Below, piece after piece: positions 8,605 through 16,089 of a stretch of DNA of 64,000 nt. This DNA comes from JAWHTC01 sp032586155 (GTDB lineage Bacteria; Pseudomonadota; Alphaproteobacteria; Rhodobacterales; Rhodobacteraceae): the NCBI RefSeq assembly GCF_032586155.1, contig NZ_JAWHTC010000001.1, positions 620,001 to 684,000 of the forward strand, given 5' to 3'. Position 1 is the stretch's first letter; every line of letters begins with the position of its first letter. Made by a program: the position numbers and the translations under genes. Under the pieces are notes generated by a model. The model was not told the DNA's origin, did no database searches, and was given only the letters and a program-made list of their open reading frames with translations.

Positions 8605-10035
8605 TTAGAAGTTTGATTTGAAGCCAATAGACAATGTCAGTTCGTCGGTGTCAAAGCGCCCGACATTTGATTGCGTCTCGCGGGCGTGCAGGGTGAGCGT
8701 GGGGGAAAATCCGCCGAAGTCGTAATCTTCGAAATGAGCAGAAACCATGCCGTGGAGTGTGGTGTCCTTGCGGCCGCCAGGCACAAGGAAAAAGCCGACG
8801 CGGTAGTCATAATAGTGCGAAAAGGATGCGCCAAGGATGAAGCTGATGCGTGCGGGTCCGAGGTTTTTCGCGGGCTCATAGGCGACATAGCCCGATGCCA
8901 GCTCCTGGCGCAGGTTAATCGCCGTGGCGGCAGTGGCTGCAAGGCTGATTCCGTAGCTGAGGCGGTCAGCGTTGGCCAGTTGATGGCTCATTTCCACCTG
9001 GATCGCGGCGGTATCAGAGCTTGAGCCGGTGCGATAATCGCGGTGTTCGAGACGAAATTTGAGTTTGATCGCGTGAGAGTCGGACAGGCTGAGAAGCCGC
9101 GCAACACTGGCCTTTGCCGTGTGATAATAGAGATTGCCGGCAAAGTGGCTTTGGCCATAGGTCAGGGCCAGTTGGGTTTGGCCATTGCCGCGGGGCCGAT
9201 CGGGGCGAACGCCATTGCGCATCGTATGAACGATGCCAAGCGAAAAGAAACTGCTGGAGAAATCGCGACCGGTCAGCGGCGGAACCGTCGCCGGTCCAGT
9301 CGCCAGAAGCCTTTTGGCCGCTGATGACAGGGTCACTTGCTTGGCAAAGGCCCGGAAGGCGAGTTGGGTTTCAGAGTTCTTGGTCCGCGCCAGCCGGTAG
9401 CTTGCGTTGATCTTGCCGGTCGAGATGGCGCCGGAAAGCGCCATGGCCGAAGGTGAGAGGATGCCAGCAGGCAGATCGGTGCCGTCGATTTCGTTTTCCG
9501 GATCGCCGGCGCCGGAGTTGACGTTGTTTGTCGGCGCTACCGAAAACTGCAGCCGGATCTGCCAGGGATTGTCCGCCCGCAGGTGTTTGAAATCGGCAAT
9601 CGCGAGTTGGTGCAGTTTTTCGTTCGGGACGTGGTCGATCGAACGGCGCAGCCAGTATTGCGCCAGGGTATAGCGCTTTTGCTGGAGGGCGAATTTGGCG
9701 GCAAGTTGCGCGGTGGTGTAGCGATCCTGGGGGTGTTCGGAATAGCGAAACGCATAACCGGCGGCCTTGCGCCCCAATCTGTTGTCGCCGAGCTGCTGAT
9801 AGGCAAGGGCGATGATGTAATAGGCTTGGGCATCCTTGGGATTGGCCTGCAACAAACCGCGGGCCAGTTGGACCGCCAGGTCAAATTCACCCTTTGCCAG
9901 GGCATCACGCGCGGCGGCCCGGGTTTGCGGAATGGTAAGCGTAACGCTGTCTGCCTGTACGCTGGGAGCCGCGGCACAACCAAAACAAAAGGCGAGTGCC
10001 GCGGCCCTGAGCAGAGCCTCGATGCGCGGGTGCAT
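8605..10035 (-). CDS. Slam-like outer-membrane translocator (TPR + DUF560; type XI secretion)
   Basis: A 476-aa protein with a signal peptide ('LLRAAALAFCFGCAAAPSVQA'), an N-terminal TPR-like helical region (about 28-150: 'AKGEFDLAVQLARGLLQANP', 'AYYIIALAYQQLG'), and a C-terminal part of alternating amphipathic strands ending 'LTLSIGFKSNF', with the terminal Phe typical of outer-membrane barrels. This is the architecture of surface lipoprotein assembly modulators, which move TbpB-like proteins across the outer membrane. I chose the ATG at 10035 because it overlaps the stop of the preceding lipoprotein gene by one base (TGATG); the longer frame starts inside that gene. The neighbour is its probable cargo. 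Confidence 0.82.
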   Translation of the reverse strand: MHPRIEALLRAAALAFCFGCAAAPSVQADSVTLTIPQTRAAARDALAKGEFDLAVQLARGLLQANPKDAQAYYIIALAYQQLGDNRLGRKAAGYAFRYSEHPQDRYTTAQLAAKFALQQKRYTLAQYWLRRSIDHVPNEKLHQLAIADFKHLRADNPWQIRLQFSVAPTNNVNSGAGDPENEIDGTDLPAGILSPSAMALSGAISTGKINASYRLARTKNSETQLAFRAFAKQVTLSSAAKRLLATGPATVPPLTGRDFSSSFFSLGIVHTMRNGVRPDRPRGNGQTQLALTYGQSHFAGNLYYHTAKASVARLLSLSDSHAIKLKFRLEHRDYRTGSSSDTAAIQVEMSHQLANADRLSYGISLAATAATAINLRQELASGYVAYEPAKNLGPARISFILGASFSHYYDYRVGFFLVPGGRKDTTLHGMVSAHFEDYDFGGFSPTLTLHARETQSNVGRFDTDELTLSIGFKSNF

Positions 10036-10973
10036 CAGGGTCTTACTGCGCCGCAAATTGTCGCGCTTGCGCCCGGTGTGCCACATTGGTCGAGCACGTA
10101 GACGCCGTATTCCTCTTCATTATCGTAGCCGAGCGGGTTACCGGGGCCATCCCATTCGTCCAGGCGAATGCCACCCGCCACGCTTTCGGCGTTCGGCCCT
10201 CCGAAGAGGCCCGCGTACGTCCCGATGGATTGCCCGACGACCCCGGAATACTCAATTGAGCCCGTGAACGAGCCGTCATCGGCAATATCGGTGGCAATCA
10301 GAGCCAGATCGGGCAAAGCGATCGCGTAATCGGCAAGGGTCCGGTTATAGATGCCACCGTTGACCGAGTTGTCGGCAAAGTTGGCATTGATAAAGATTTC
10401 ACCGGTGACAACCGCCGCCTGGCTGGGCAGGAGCGAGGGATCGGTACCACCGGGCACTGGCAGCAGGTCGGCCCCCGGGGCGTCGACATTGGTTAGCCCG
10501 ACATAGCTACCGGCATAAGAGACCTGGCCGGTCGCGGGAGTGTAGGCGCCATCGCGCTCATAGTACGCGCCGCCGAAATACCGGTTGAACTGACCGCCCG
10601 ACACAACGAGAGCGCCGCGCACCGAGCCGGAATTCCCGGATTCCATCACGAAGGCCGTGACATGCCGGTCAAGCGGGTCGTGCTGAACGGTGTAGGCCTG
10701 ATAGCCGGGAACATCGAGCGCGGGGTTACGGGTGTAGACGGCAGAAAATGGAATATTGTCCAGATTGATGCCTTCGACGGTGATGGTCCCGCTTCCGGGG
10801 GTATAGGCCACGTTGGTGACGTTGCCAGCAACGTCGGCCGGTATCGTGTCGCTTCCTGTGCCGGTCCCTGTGCCGGTTCCTGTTCCCGTGCCGCTTGTAA
10901 ACGGATTCGTACTGCCACACCCTGTTGCAAACAGTGCGCCTGCAAGTAGGAAAACCAATCGCATGCCTTGCAT
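10035..10973 (-). CDS. TbpB-like surface lipoprotein, probable Slam cargo
   Basis: A 312-aa lipoprotein. A signal peptide ends in a lipobox with Cys19 ('LFATGC'); the residue after it is Gly, so outer-membrane sorting is expected. A Gly-Thr repeat linker follows (residues 28-40), then a beta-rich domain with 'GQFNRYFGGAYYERDG', 'GQVSYAGSYVGL', repeated short strands and a C-terminal 'GGIRLDEWDGPG…EYGVYVLDQCG', reminiscent of the eight-stranded barrel of transferrin-binding-protein B-type domains. Two C-terminal cysteines ('DQCG…TICG') could form a disulphide. It is coupled directly to the Slam-like gene. Ligand is unknown; fold assignment is by pattern, not search. Confidence 0.75.
   Translation of the reverse strand: MQGMRLVFLLAGALFATGCGSTNPFTSGTGTGTGTGTGTGSDTIPADVAGNVTNVAYTPGSGTITVEGINLDNIPFSAVYTRNPALDVPGYQAYTVQHDPLDRHVTAFVMESGNSGSVRGALVVSGGQFNRYFGGAYYERDGAYTPATGQVSYAGSYVGLTNVDAPGADLLPVPGGTDPSLLPSQAAVVTGEIFINANFADNSVNGGIYNRTLADYAIALPDLALIATDIADDGSFTGSIEYSGVVGQSIGTYAGLFGGPNAESVAGGIRLDEWDGPGNPLGYDNEEEYGVYVLDQCGTPGASATICGAVRP
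10854..10892 (-). repeat. Hexamer tandem repeat encoding Gly-Thr linker
   Basis: Six imperfect 6-base units code for (Gly-Thr)n directly after the lipidation cysteine of the surface lipoprotein. Because units are 6 bases, slippage would change linker length without a frameshift. Confidence 0.8.
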
Positions 10974-11162
10974 GATTTCTGCCTCGGTTGTTTTGTTTTC
11001 GCCAGAATCGTGCTGGTGGTGTTGAAAGTCAATTCACGGCTGCGGTTCGGGGCTGATTTTGTGGCACCTGTGGGCAGAATGTCCCGGTTTCTTGTGGTTT
11101 CGGCGGGGGATGTCTCAAGATATAGTGAAATCGAACCGATTCCGTGACAAAGGATGCCAAGA

Positions 11163-12068
11163 ATGAGTGTGACCCCCGAGCAGCAGGCCGAAATCGACGA
11201 GCTGCGCAACCAGCCAAATCAGACCCTGCGCGCGGTGAGCGAGGGCATGGAGGCGCATCTCTACAAGGCGATCCCGGTTCTGGACCATGGGTTCGTGCGG
11301 GTGATCGATTATATGGGCGACGATGCGGCGATCTGTCAGGCCGCAAGGGTCAGCTACGGCAAGGGCACCAAGAGCGTGCAGAATGACGAGGGGCTGATCC
11401 GTTACCTGATGCGGCACTGGCATTCGACCCCGTTCGAGATGTGCGAAATCAAGCTGCATGTGAAACTGCCGGTGTTCGTGGCGCGGCAATGGATCCGGCA
11501 CCGGACGGCGAATGTGAACGAATACTCGGCGCGCTACTCGATCCTGGATCGCGAGTTCTACATGCCCGCGCCTGAGCACATCAATGCGCAGTCGGTGGTG
11601 AACAACCAGGGGCGGGGCGAATTGTTGTCGCCGGAAGATACCGCCCGTGTGCTGGAGATGCTGAAGGGTGACGCGGCGCGGTGCTATGACAACTACCAGA
11701 CGTTGATCGACGAGGACGGGATCGGGCTTGCCCGCGAACTCGCCCGGATGAACCTGCCGGCGAATATCTATACCCAGTGGTACTGGAAGGTGGACCTGCA
11801 CAACCTCTTGCACTTCCTGCGGCTGCGGGCGGATGCCCATGCGCAGTATGAAATCCGGGTCTATGCCGATGCGATCTGTAACGTGGTCGCCGACTGGGTG
11901 CCGTTCGCGTTCAAGGCGTTCGAGGATTACCGGATGGGCGCGGTGACGATGTCGGCCCAGATGATGGAGTGTTTGCGGCGGATGCTGAAGGGCGAAGCGG
12001 TGACCAAGGAGAACTCTGGCATGTCCGTGCGGGAATGGCGGGAGTTTGAGGGGGTTTTGGAGGGGTGA
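11163..12068 (+). CDS. thyX: FAD-dependent thymidylate synthase
   Basis: ThyX makes dTMP from dUMP using methylene-tetrahydrofolate, FAD and NADPH. The ThyX motif is present as 'RHRTANVNEYSARYS' (from Arg112), with flanking 'MRHWHSTPFEM' and 'YWKVDLHNLLHFLRLR' nucleotide/FAD contacts. The product is 301 aa, the length seen in alphaproteobacteria. AAAGGA lies 8 bases before the ATG at 11163; an in-frame ATG at 11154 overlaps that site and is less likely. The gene is divergent from the surface-lipoprotein gene over about 190 bases. Confidence 0.97.
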   Translation: MSVTPEQQAEIDELRNQPNQTLRAVSEGMEAHLYKAIPVLDHGFVRVIDYMGDDAAICQAARVSYGKGTKSVQNDEGLIRYLMRHWHSTPFEMCEIKLHVKLPVFVARQWIRHRTANVNEYSARYSILDREFYMPAPEHINAQSVVNNQGRGELLSPEDTARVLEMLKGDAARCYDNYQTLIDEDGIGLARELARMNLPANIYTQWYWKVDLHNLLHFLRLRADAHAQYEIRVYADAICNVVADWVPFAFKAFEDYRMGAVTMSAQMMECLRRMLKGEAVTKENSGMSVREWREFEGVLEG

Positions 12069-12313
12069 AAAGTTTAGAGCTATTGGACGACCGAGAACAA
12101 GTTTTGACTGATCTTGGAGAGATAATAAGCAAAGCTGACGATTTGAACAGGTCCGACTACCACGCATTGAAACAATGGAGAGATGAGGTGGTAGACTTAT
12201 TGCAGTCTAGTTTTGTTGAATCAGAGGTGGAGGCTGATTTTCTAAAGCAAAATGTTATTAGAATCACAGCGGTCAAGATGGGTGGTGGCACAGTCCGAAC
12301 CGTCGGGCGCTGA
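12065..12313 (+). CDS. Small ORF, probable N-terminal part of the TIR-domain gene
   Basis: An 82-codon frame starting GTG, overlapping the thyX stop by 4 bases. The sequence is helical and acidic ('LLDDREQVLTDLGEIISKADD', 'QWRDEVVDLLQSSF'), the sort of N-terminal region that precedes the TIR domain in many relatives. It ends at a TGA inside the next frame; a +1 shift near 12278-12290 would join the two into one protein of about 240 aa. Base composition is low (25-26 of 60 G+C in two samples) against GC-rich flanks, suggesting transfer. It may be a separate peptide, but a frameshifted single gene is more likely. Confidence 0.55.
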   Translation: MKSLELLDDREQVLTDLGEIISKADDLNRSDYHALKQWRDEVVDLLQSSFVESEVEADFLKQNVIRITAVKMGGGTVRTVGR

Positions 12314-12803
12314 TAGTGAGGAAACAAAACGCGAGAGGAGAGAACCAACGGACAATAAGAAAGTGTTCATCGTGCATGGTCACGATGATGCTTTGAAGCA
12401 ATCAGTCGCACGGACAATTGAAAAGCTTGGGCTAGAACCGGTCATTCTTAGTGAGAAGCCCAATAGCGGCAGAACAGTTATAGAGAAGTTTGAGCACAAT
12501 GCCGATGTGGGATTCGCCATTGTCCTAATGACGGCAGATGATTGTGCGCGAAATAAGAAGGCGGACAATGGTCAAGAAGAGTTAAGGGCGCGTCAGAATG
12601 TAGTTCTAGAATTGGGCTATTTTTTTGGATCACTTGGTCGCGACCGCGTTTTCGTCCTCAAGGAGAAAGATGTCAGCGAACCAAGCGATATTCTTGGGAT
12701 AGTTTACGAACCAGTAGATCCGTCCGGGAATTGGAAGCTTTCGTTGGCCAAAGAACTCAAGAACGCAAATTATGTGATTGACGCAAACAGCTTACTAAGT
12801 TGA
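12252..12803 (+). CDS. TIR-domain protein of CAP12/Pycsar-effector type (predicted nucleotide-binding)
   Basis: This frame holds a complete TIR-like domain (about residues 37-155): 'KKVFIVHGHDDALKQSVAR', 'LGLEPVILSEKPNSGRTVIEKFE', 'VGFAIVLMTADD', and the conserved 'RQNVVLELGYFFGSLGRDRVFVL' with the Glu expected at the NADase site. This is the family once called 'predicted nucleotide-binding TIR-like' (PF10137), found as NAD-depleting effectors in CBASS/Pycsar-type phage defence. The listed ATG has no convincing ribosome site, which fits a frame shifted from the 12065 ORF. No cyclase gene is adjacent. The region is AT-richer than the host and probably acquired. Confidence 0.75.
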   Translation: MLLESQRSRWVVAQSEPSGADSEETKRERREPTDNKKVFIVHGHDDALKQSVARTIEKLGLEPVILSEKPNSGRTVIEKFEHNADVGFAIVLMTADDCARNKKADNGQEELRARQNVVLELGYFFGSLGRDRVFVLKEKDVSEPSDILGIVYEPVDPSGNWKLSLAKELKNANYVIDANSLLS

Positions 12804-12834
12804 TTTTTGGAAGACGTGTTCCGAAAATATTGAA

Positions 12835-12884
12835 TGCGCAGCTTTGCTGCGCACGCGCCCGACCCGCCCCATGGGCGGGCGCGT
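12835..12884. repeat. Cluster of GC-rich palindromes after the TIR gene
   Basis: TGCGCAGCTTTGCTGCGCA (12835-12853) is a perfect hairpin, followed at once by GCGCCCG…CGGGCGC centred on CCATGG. They mark the end of the AT-richer segment and may serve as terminators. Confidence 0.5.
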
Positions 12885-12942
12885 TCCGCACCCACCCCGG
12901 GCGGGGCGCGTGGGGGCAGGTTGAGAGCGGGGTTTTGTGTCT

Positions 12943-12977
12943 GTAGGGTGGAATGGTGGGTTGAAAACCCACCCTAC
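12943..12977. repeat. Intergenic element B, copy 1 (hairpin ending CACCCTAC)
   Basis: GGTGGGTT-GAA-AACCCACC forms an 8-bp stem, nested in outer arms GTAGGGT and ACCCTAC. Related copies are at 28718, 35893 and 47633. Confidence 0.6.
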
Positions 12978-13009
12978 GCTGGCCTTGGAAGGCAGGGGAT
13001 ACAAAAGCG

Positions 13010-13435
13010 ATGCACTTATCCGACGAGACGTTGGAGGTTCTGGCCGGGCTGATCACCGGAGAGAGCGGGATCACGCCGGGCAAGGACGGGCCGGAGCTGG
13101 CGAACTTCTTTGACAACCGCGCCGAATGGGAGCCGTTCGGGGCCGGGTTTCCGCCCAAGGGCGAGTATGTGCGCGAGCGGCTTGGCGTCTTCAACGGCTC
13201 GCCGCGGTTGAAGAAATTCGTCGAGCGGGCGTTTGAGGCCGAAGAAGACGGCGTGCTCTGGCCGGACAACGCGGCGGTGCATTTCGCGCCGGTGCTGGCG
13301 CGCGATGGCTATGGGCTGCGCAAGGTGCGGCGCGCGCCGATCCCCTATGGCGCTACGGTGATCCCGGCCAAGGATGTCTACGAGGTGGTGCGGCTGGAGA
13401 CACCGCCGCCACGGCGCGTTCCGCACAGTTCATGA
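13010..13435 (+). CDS. Hypothetical protein, 141 aa, next to the TIR gene
   Basis: No named function. The first 75 residues form a compact module: 'LSDETLEVLAGLITGE', 'GPELANFFDNRAEWEPFGAGFPPKGEYVRERL', 'FNGSPRLKKFVERAFE'. From memory this resembles an N-terminal module seen in some hypothetical or abortive-infection-like proteins ('GP.L..FF…G.GFP'), but I could not verify it. The C-terminal half is basic and ends in a Pro-rich tail. Codon use is host-like, unlike the TIR gene 200 bases upstream. The ATG follows element B and a weak AAGCG site. It is probably real; a role with the TIR gene is speculation. Confidence 0.65.
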   Translation: MHLSDETLEVLAGLITGESGITPGKDGPELANFFDNRAEWEPFGAGFPPKGEYVRERLGVFNGSPRLKKFVERAFEAEEDGVLWPDNAAVHFAPVLARDGYGLRKVRRAPIPYGATVIPAKDVYEVVRLETPPPRRVPHSS

Positions 13436-13562
13436 CGCAGGCACCCGCTGTCCCGGGGCAGAGGGAGACGCGACAGAAAACCGAACCATCTGCCCGTGGG
13501 CATGAAAGGCTGCGTGGCGCTGGAAAAGCTTTTGGTCGGGCGTCAGGGTCGCCCCTGGCGGT

Positions 13563-13769
13563 TCAGAGAAGCTTGAGATCGCCCGCCATCTGGCGGCCGT
13601 CGCGACCGTCGACCAGTTCGTAGCTGACCTTCTGATTGTCCGCGAGCCCGGTCAGGCCCGAGCGTTCGACCGCAGAGATATGCACGAACACGTCCGAGCC
13701 GCCTTCTTCGGGTTCGATAAAGCCGAACCCTTTTTGAGTGTTGAACCATTTCACGGTGCCGTTGGGCAT
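13563..13769 (-). CDS. Cold-shock domain protein
   Basis: A 68-aa CspA-family RNA chaperone. RNP1 is 'KGFGFI' (13-18) and RNP2 'VFVHIS' (27-32), with the usual 'GTVKWFN' start and one OB fold filling the protein. AAGGAG lies 9 bases before the ATG. A 231-base gap separates it from the divergent ArsC-like gene, and the minus-strand leader can fold (GGACCGG arms near 13800-13830), in keeping with the long structured leaders of cold-shock mRNAs. Confidence 0.95.
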   Translation of the reverse strand: MPNGTVKWFNTQKGFGFIEPEEGGSDVFVHISAVERSGLTGLADNQKVSYELVDGRDGRQMAGDLKLL

Positions 13770-14000
13770 GGCTCCCGTCTCCTTCAATTTAAGTTGCCGG
13801 TCCGGGAATTGCGGGCCGGTCCATGCGGGTCGTCCTGCCGGATACCGGGTTCATTTTGACTGCGGGATCGTCACGTGGCAGGGCAACCTGAGGTGGATGA
13901 TTGCACTCTTGCGGCAAAAAGCAAGGAAAAGAGGGGTGATCGCCGGTTTTTGAACGGGTAAGCAGGGGGCAAGAGGCCACGTGTGATGAAAGGATGAGCG

Positions 14001-14333
14001 GTGGAGCTTTACGGGTTGAAGAATTGTGATACGTGCCGCAAGGCTTTGAAAGCGTTGCAGAATGCGGGCAATGAAGTGGTGTTGCGCGACGTCCGGGCGG
14101 AAGGGATGGCCGATACGCTGCGTGATCGGGCGCTGGCGGAATTCGGCGACAAACTGCTCAATACGCGCTCGACCACCTGGCGGGGGTTGAGCGAGGAAGA
14201 GCGTGCAAAAGCCCCGGAGGTGCTTTTGGCCGAACACCCGGCCTTGATGAAGCGGCCCTTGATTGTGGTGGGGGACAATCTCTATCTGGGATGGGACAAG
14301 ACGGTGCAAGGGGCACTGTTGCAGGAGGACTGA
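14001..14333 (+). CDS. ArsC/Spx/MgsR-family thioredoxin-fold protein
   Basis: A 110-aa protein beginning 'MELYGLKNCDTCRKALKAL', with a CxxC pair (Cys9, Cys12) as in the Spx/YffB branch of the ArsC family, and the 'LLNTRSTTWRGLSEE' and 'KRPLIVVGDNLYLGW' blocks. YffB-type proteins are glutathione-dependent reductases of unclear substrate; true arsenate reductase activity is not implied. It starts at GTG, with AAAGGA 7 bases upstream. The next gene begins 4 bases after its stop, so they are likely cotranscribed. Confidence 0.85.
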   Translation: MELYGLKNCDTCRKALKALQNAGNEVVLRDVRAEGMADTLRDRALAEFGDKLLNTRSTTWRGLSEEERAKAPEVLLAEHPALMKRPLIVVGDNLYLGWDKTVQGALLQED

Positions 14334-14337
14334 GAAT

Positions 14338-14706
14338 ATGCGCAACGCGGCATTGATGCTTGGGGTCATCGGCGGATTGCTCGCCATGGTGGTGGGGTTT
14401 TTCGGCTATGGCTACACCGAAGCGATTGCCACCCATGGCGAGATCCGCGGGATTGCCGAGCAGGTGGAAAATCCGCAGCTGATCCGGGTCACCAGTTTCC
14501 TGGCACCGCTGTTGGCGATTGCCGGCGGCGCGATGGCCAAAATCCGGGCGCTGTGGGGTGGGGCGCTGATGTTGATTGCAGGGGGGCTGATGTATTTCGG
14601 CTTCGGCTTTGGCGTCTTCACCATGTTCCCGATCGGGTTCTGCATCATCGGCGGCTTGCTGGCATTGGCGGCCGGGAAGCCGGATGAGCCGAAGGCGCAT
14701 TTTTGA
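14338..14706 (+). CDS. Small integral membrane protein, 122 aa
   Basis: Four hydrophobic segments are visible (about residues 6-27, 55-70, 75-95, 97-115), with a short charged loop 'HGEIRGIAEQVENPQLIR' between the first and second. AGGAGG is 9 bases before the ATG, and the gene follows the ArsC/Spx-like gene by 4 bases. I do not recognise a named family. Confidence 0.75.
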   Translation: MRNAALMLGVIGGLLAMVVGFFGYGYTEAIATHGEIRGIAEQVENPQLIRVTSFLAPLLAIAGGAMAKIRALWGGALMLIAGGLMYFGFGFGVFTMFPIGFCIIGGLLALAAGKPDEPKAHF

Positions 14707-14735
14707 GAGGTGAGGAGCGGAGTTCCCCCCGCACC

Positions 14736-14761
14736 CCCGAGGTATTTCTGGTCAAATGAAG
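14736..14761 (+). repeat. Intergenic element A, copy 2
   Basis: CCCGAGGTATTTCTGG followed by TCAAATGAAG, 30 bases after a plus-strand stop. It matches the GAGTATTT…AAGAAAG pattern with substitutions. Confidence 0.4.
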
Positions 14762-14767
14762 GGCGGG

Positions 14768-15328
14768 TTAGTTGTCCGTATCCGGTTTGGGTGCCAATAG
14801 GCGGTCGAGCGACAGGGGGCCTGCGCCCTTGATGACGAGGATGACCAGCAGGAAGACCCAGAGGCTGCGTTGATCCATCAGCAGGCTGGAGGCGCCGTTG
14901 TCGAACCAGGCGCCGATGGTTTTCGCCTCGCCAATGACGCCGTGGCCGTAGAGGTCGGTGAGCGTCTGCACGGCGACGAAGCCGATCATGCCGAGCGCAG
15001 CCAGGCGGGTGAGCAGGCCCAGGACAATGAGGGCTGGCAGGATGAACTCGGCCCAGGTGCCGGCAAGGGCCACGGCCCAGTGAAAAATGCCCAGTTGCGA
15101 GCTGTCATAGCCCACCTGCTCGAATGCTTTGGGGAATATCTGGCCATAGGCGCCAGCGGATGGGGAAAACAGGCCGAGGATGCCGTCCCCCAGTTTGGTC
15201 AGGGCGGATTTCCAGAAATACATCAGCAGGATGGCGGCAAAGAGAAAGCGCGCCAGCGTCGGGATCAGCCAGTCGGCGCGGTCAAGACGGGTGGCGAGGG
15301 CGTTGTGGAGCGAGATCAGGGAATTCAT
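14768..15328 (-). CDS. DoxX-family membrane protein of the bufferin operon
   Basis: A 186-aa protein with about four membrane segments: 'LARFLFAAILLMYFWKSAL', 'WAEFILPALIVLGLLTRLAAL', 'MIGFVAVQTLTDLYG' and 'LWVFLLVILVIKGAG'. DoxX-like proteins often close DUF2282/DUF692/DUF2063 operons; an electron-transfer role at the membrane is proposed for some DoxX relatives, but its task here is unproven. Its ATG overlaps the DUF2063 stop by 4 bases. Confidence 0.88.
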   Translation of the reverse strand: MNSLISLHNALATRLDRADWLIPTLARFLFAAILLMYFWKSALTKLGDGILGLFSPSAGAYGQIFPKAFEQVGYDSSQLGIFHWAVALAGTWAEFILPALIVLGLLTRLAALGMIGFVAVQTLTDLYGHGVIGEAKTIGAWFDNGASSLLMDQRSLWVFLLVILVIKGAGPLSLDRLLAPKPDTDN

Positions 15329-16089
15329 GCCGTATCTTTCAGTTGGGCGCTGGCGAGCGCGTTGTCTTGCAGGAGAAGCGAAAGCAGAGTCGAGAGGTCG
15401 AACTCGGCTGCTTCGACGCTGGCGGCCTCGACTGCGGCGCCGAGGGGATCGCCCTTGGCGATATGAGTGACGAAGGCCGCGCCGCCTTCGGGCAGGAGAC
15501 GCGGTTGCGGGTCATACTCGGGGCGGGTGATCAGCACGTCCTGCGCCCGGTGCGGTGGCTGTGGCGCGTCGTCTTCTGTGTTGAAAAGCCAGATGCCGTG
15601 GATCGGCCAGGGCGAGCGGATCAACCGTATTGCCGGGGCAAGGGCCAGCGACAGGCGCGGCAGGTCCTCGGGTGGGGTGGTCGAGAAGACACCAGGGTCA
15701 AGCGGGGCGTGGTCGGCAGAATTGTAGCTATCGACAAGCGCGCGTTCGAGACGGGCAGTGTCGGGCAGGTAGCCCAGGTGCGCCAGCGGTTCGAATTTTT
15801 CGAGGAAGGCGGGGAAATCCGCACCGTAGTTGGACAGGATCGGTGAGGTTGGCGGATGAGCGCGGTAGTAATGACCGGCGAGGCCGGTGAAATTCTCTGT
15901 GCCGATCAGCTTGCGGATCACCGGGAAGGTCTGCTCCAGCGCCTCGATCAGCGAGACGAAGACGTTGTTGCGATAGACCGAGAAGCGCCGACCGGCGGGT
16001 GCGCCGCGGCCATCAAGCAAGTTCGGCGGAGCGGGCTGCGTCGGATCAAGGATGGCATCGTGGAACTGGGTCTGGCGCGAGGCGGTCAT
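15325..16089 (-). CDS. bufC: BufC-like DUF2063 protein (partner of DUF692 enzyme)
   Basis: A 254-aa protein with the DUF2063 N-terminal helical domain ('QTQFHDAILDPTQPAPPNLLD', 'GRRFSVYRNNVFVSLIEALEQTFPVIRKLIG', 'FTGLAGHYYRAHPP'). In bufferin systems BufC binds the precursor leader and presents it to the BufB oxidase. The N-terminal 'FSVYRNN…' block is the family's strongest signature and is intact. It overlaps bufB by 4 bases upstream and doxX by 4 downstream, so three products are translationally coupled. Confidence 0.9.
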   Translation of the reverse strand: MTASRQTQFHDAILDPTQPAPPNLLDGRGAPAGRRFSVYRNNVFVSLIEALEQTFPVIRKLIGTENFTGLAGHYYRAHPPTSPILSNYGADFPAFLEKFEPLAHLGYLPDTARLERALVDSYNSADHAPLDPGVFSTTPPEDLPRLSLALAPAIRLIRSPWPIHGIWLFNTEDDAPQPPHRAQDVLITRPEYDPQPRLLPEGGAAFVTHIAKGDPLGAAVEAASVEAAEFDLSTLLSLLLQDNALASAQLKDTA

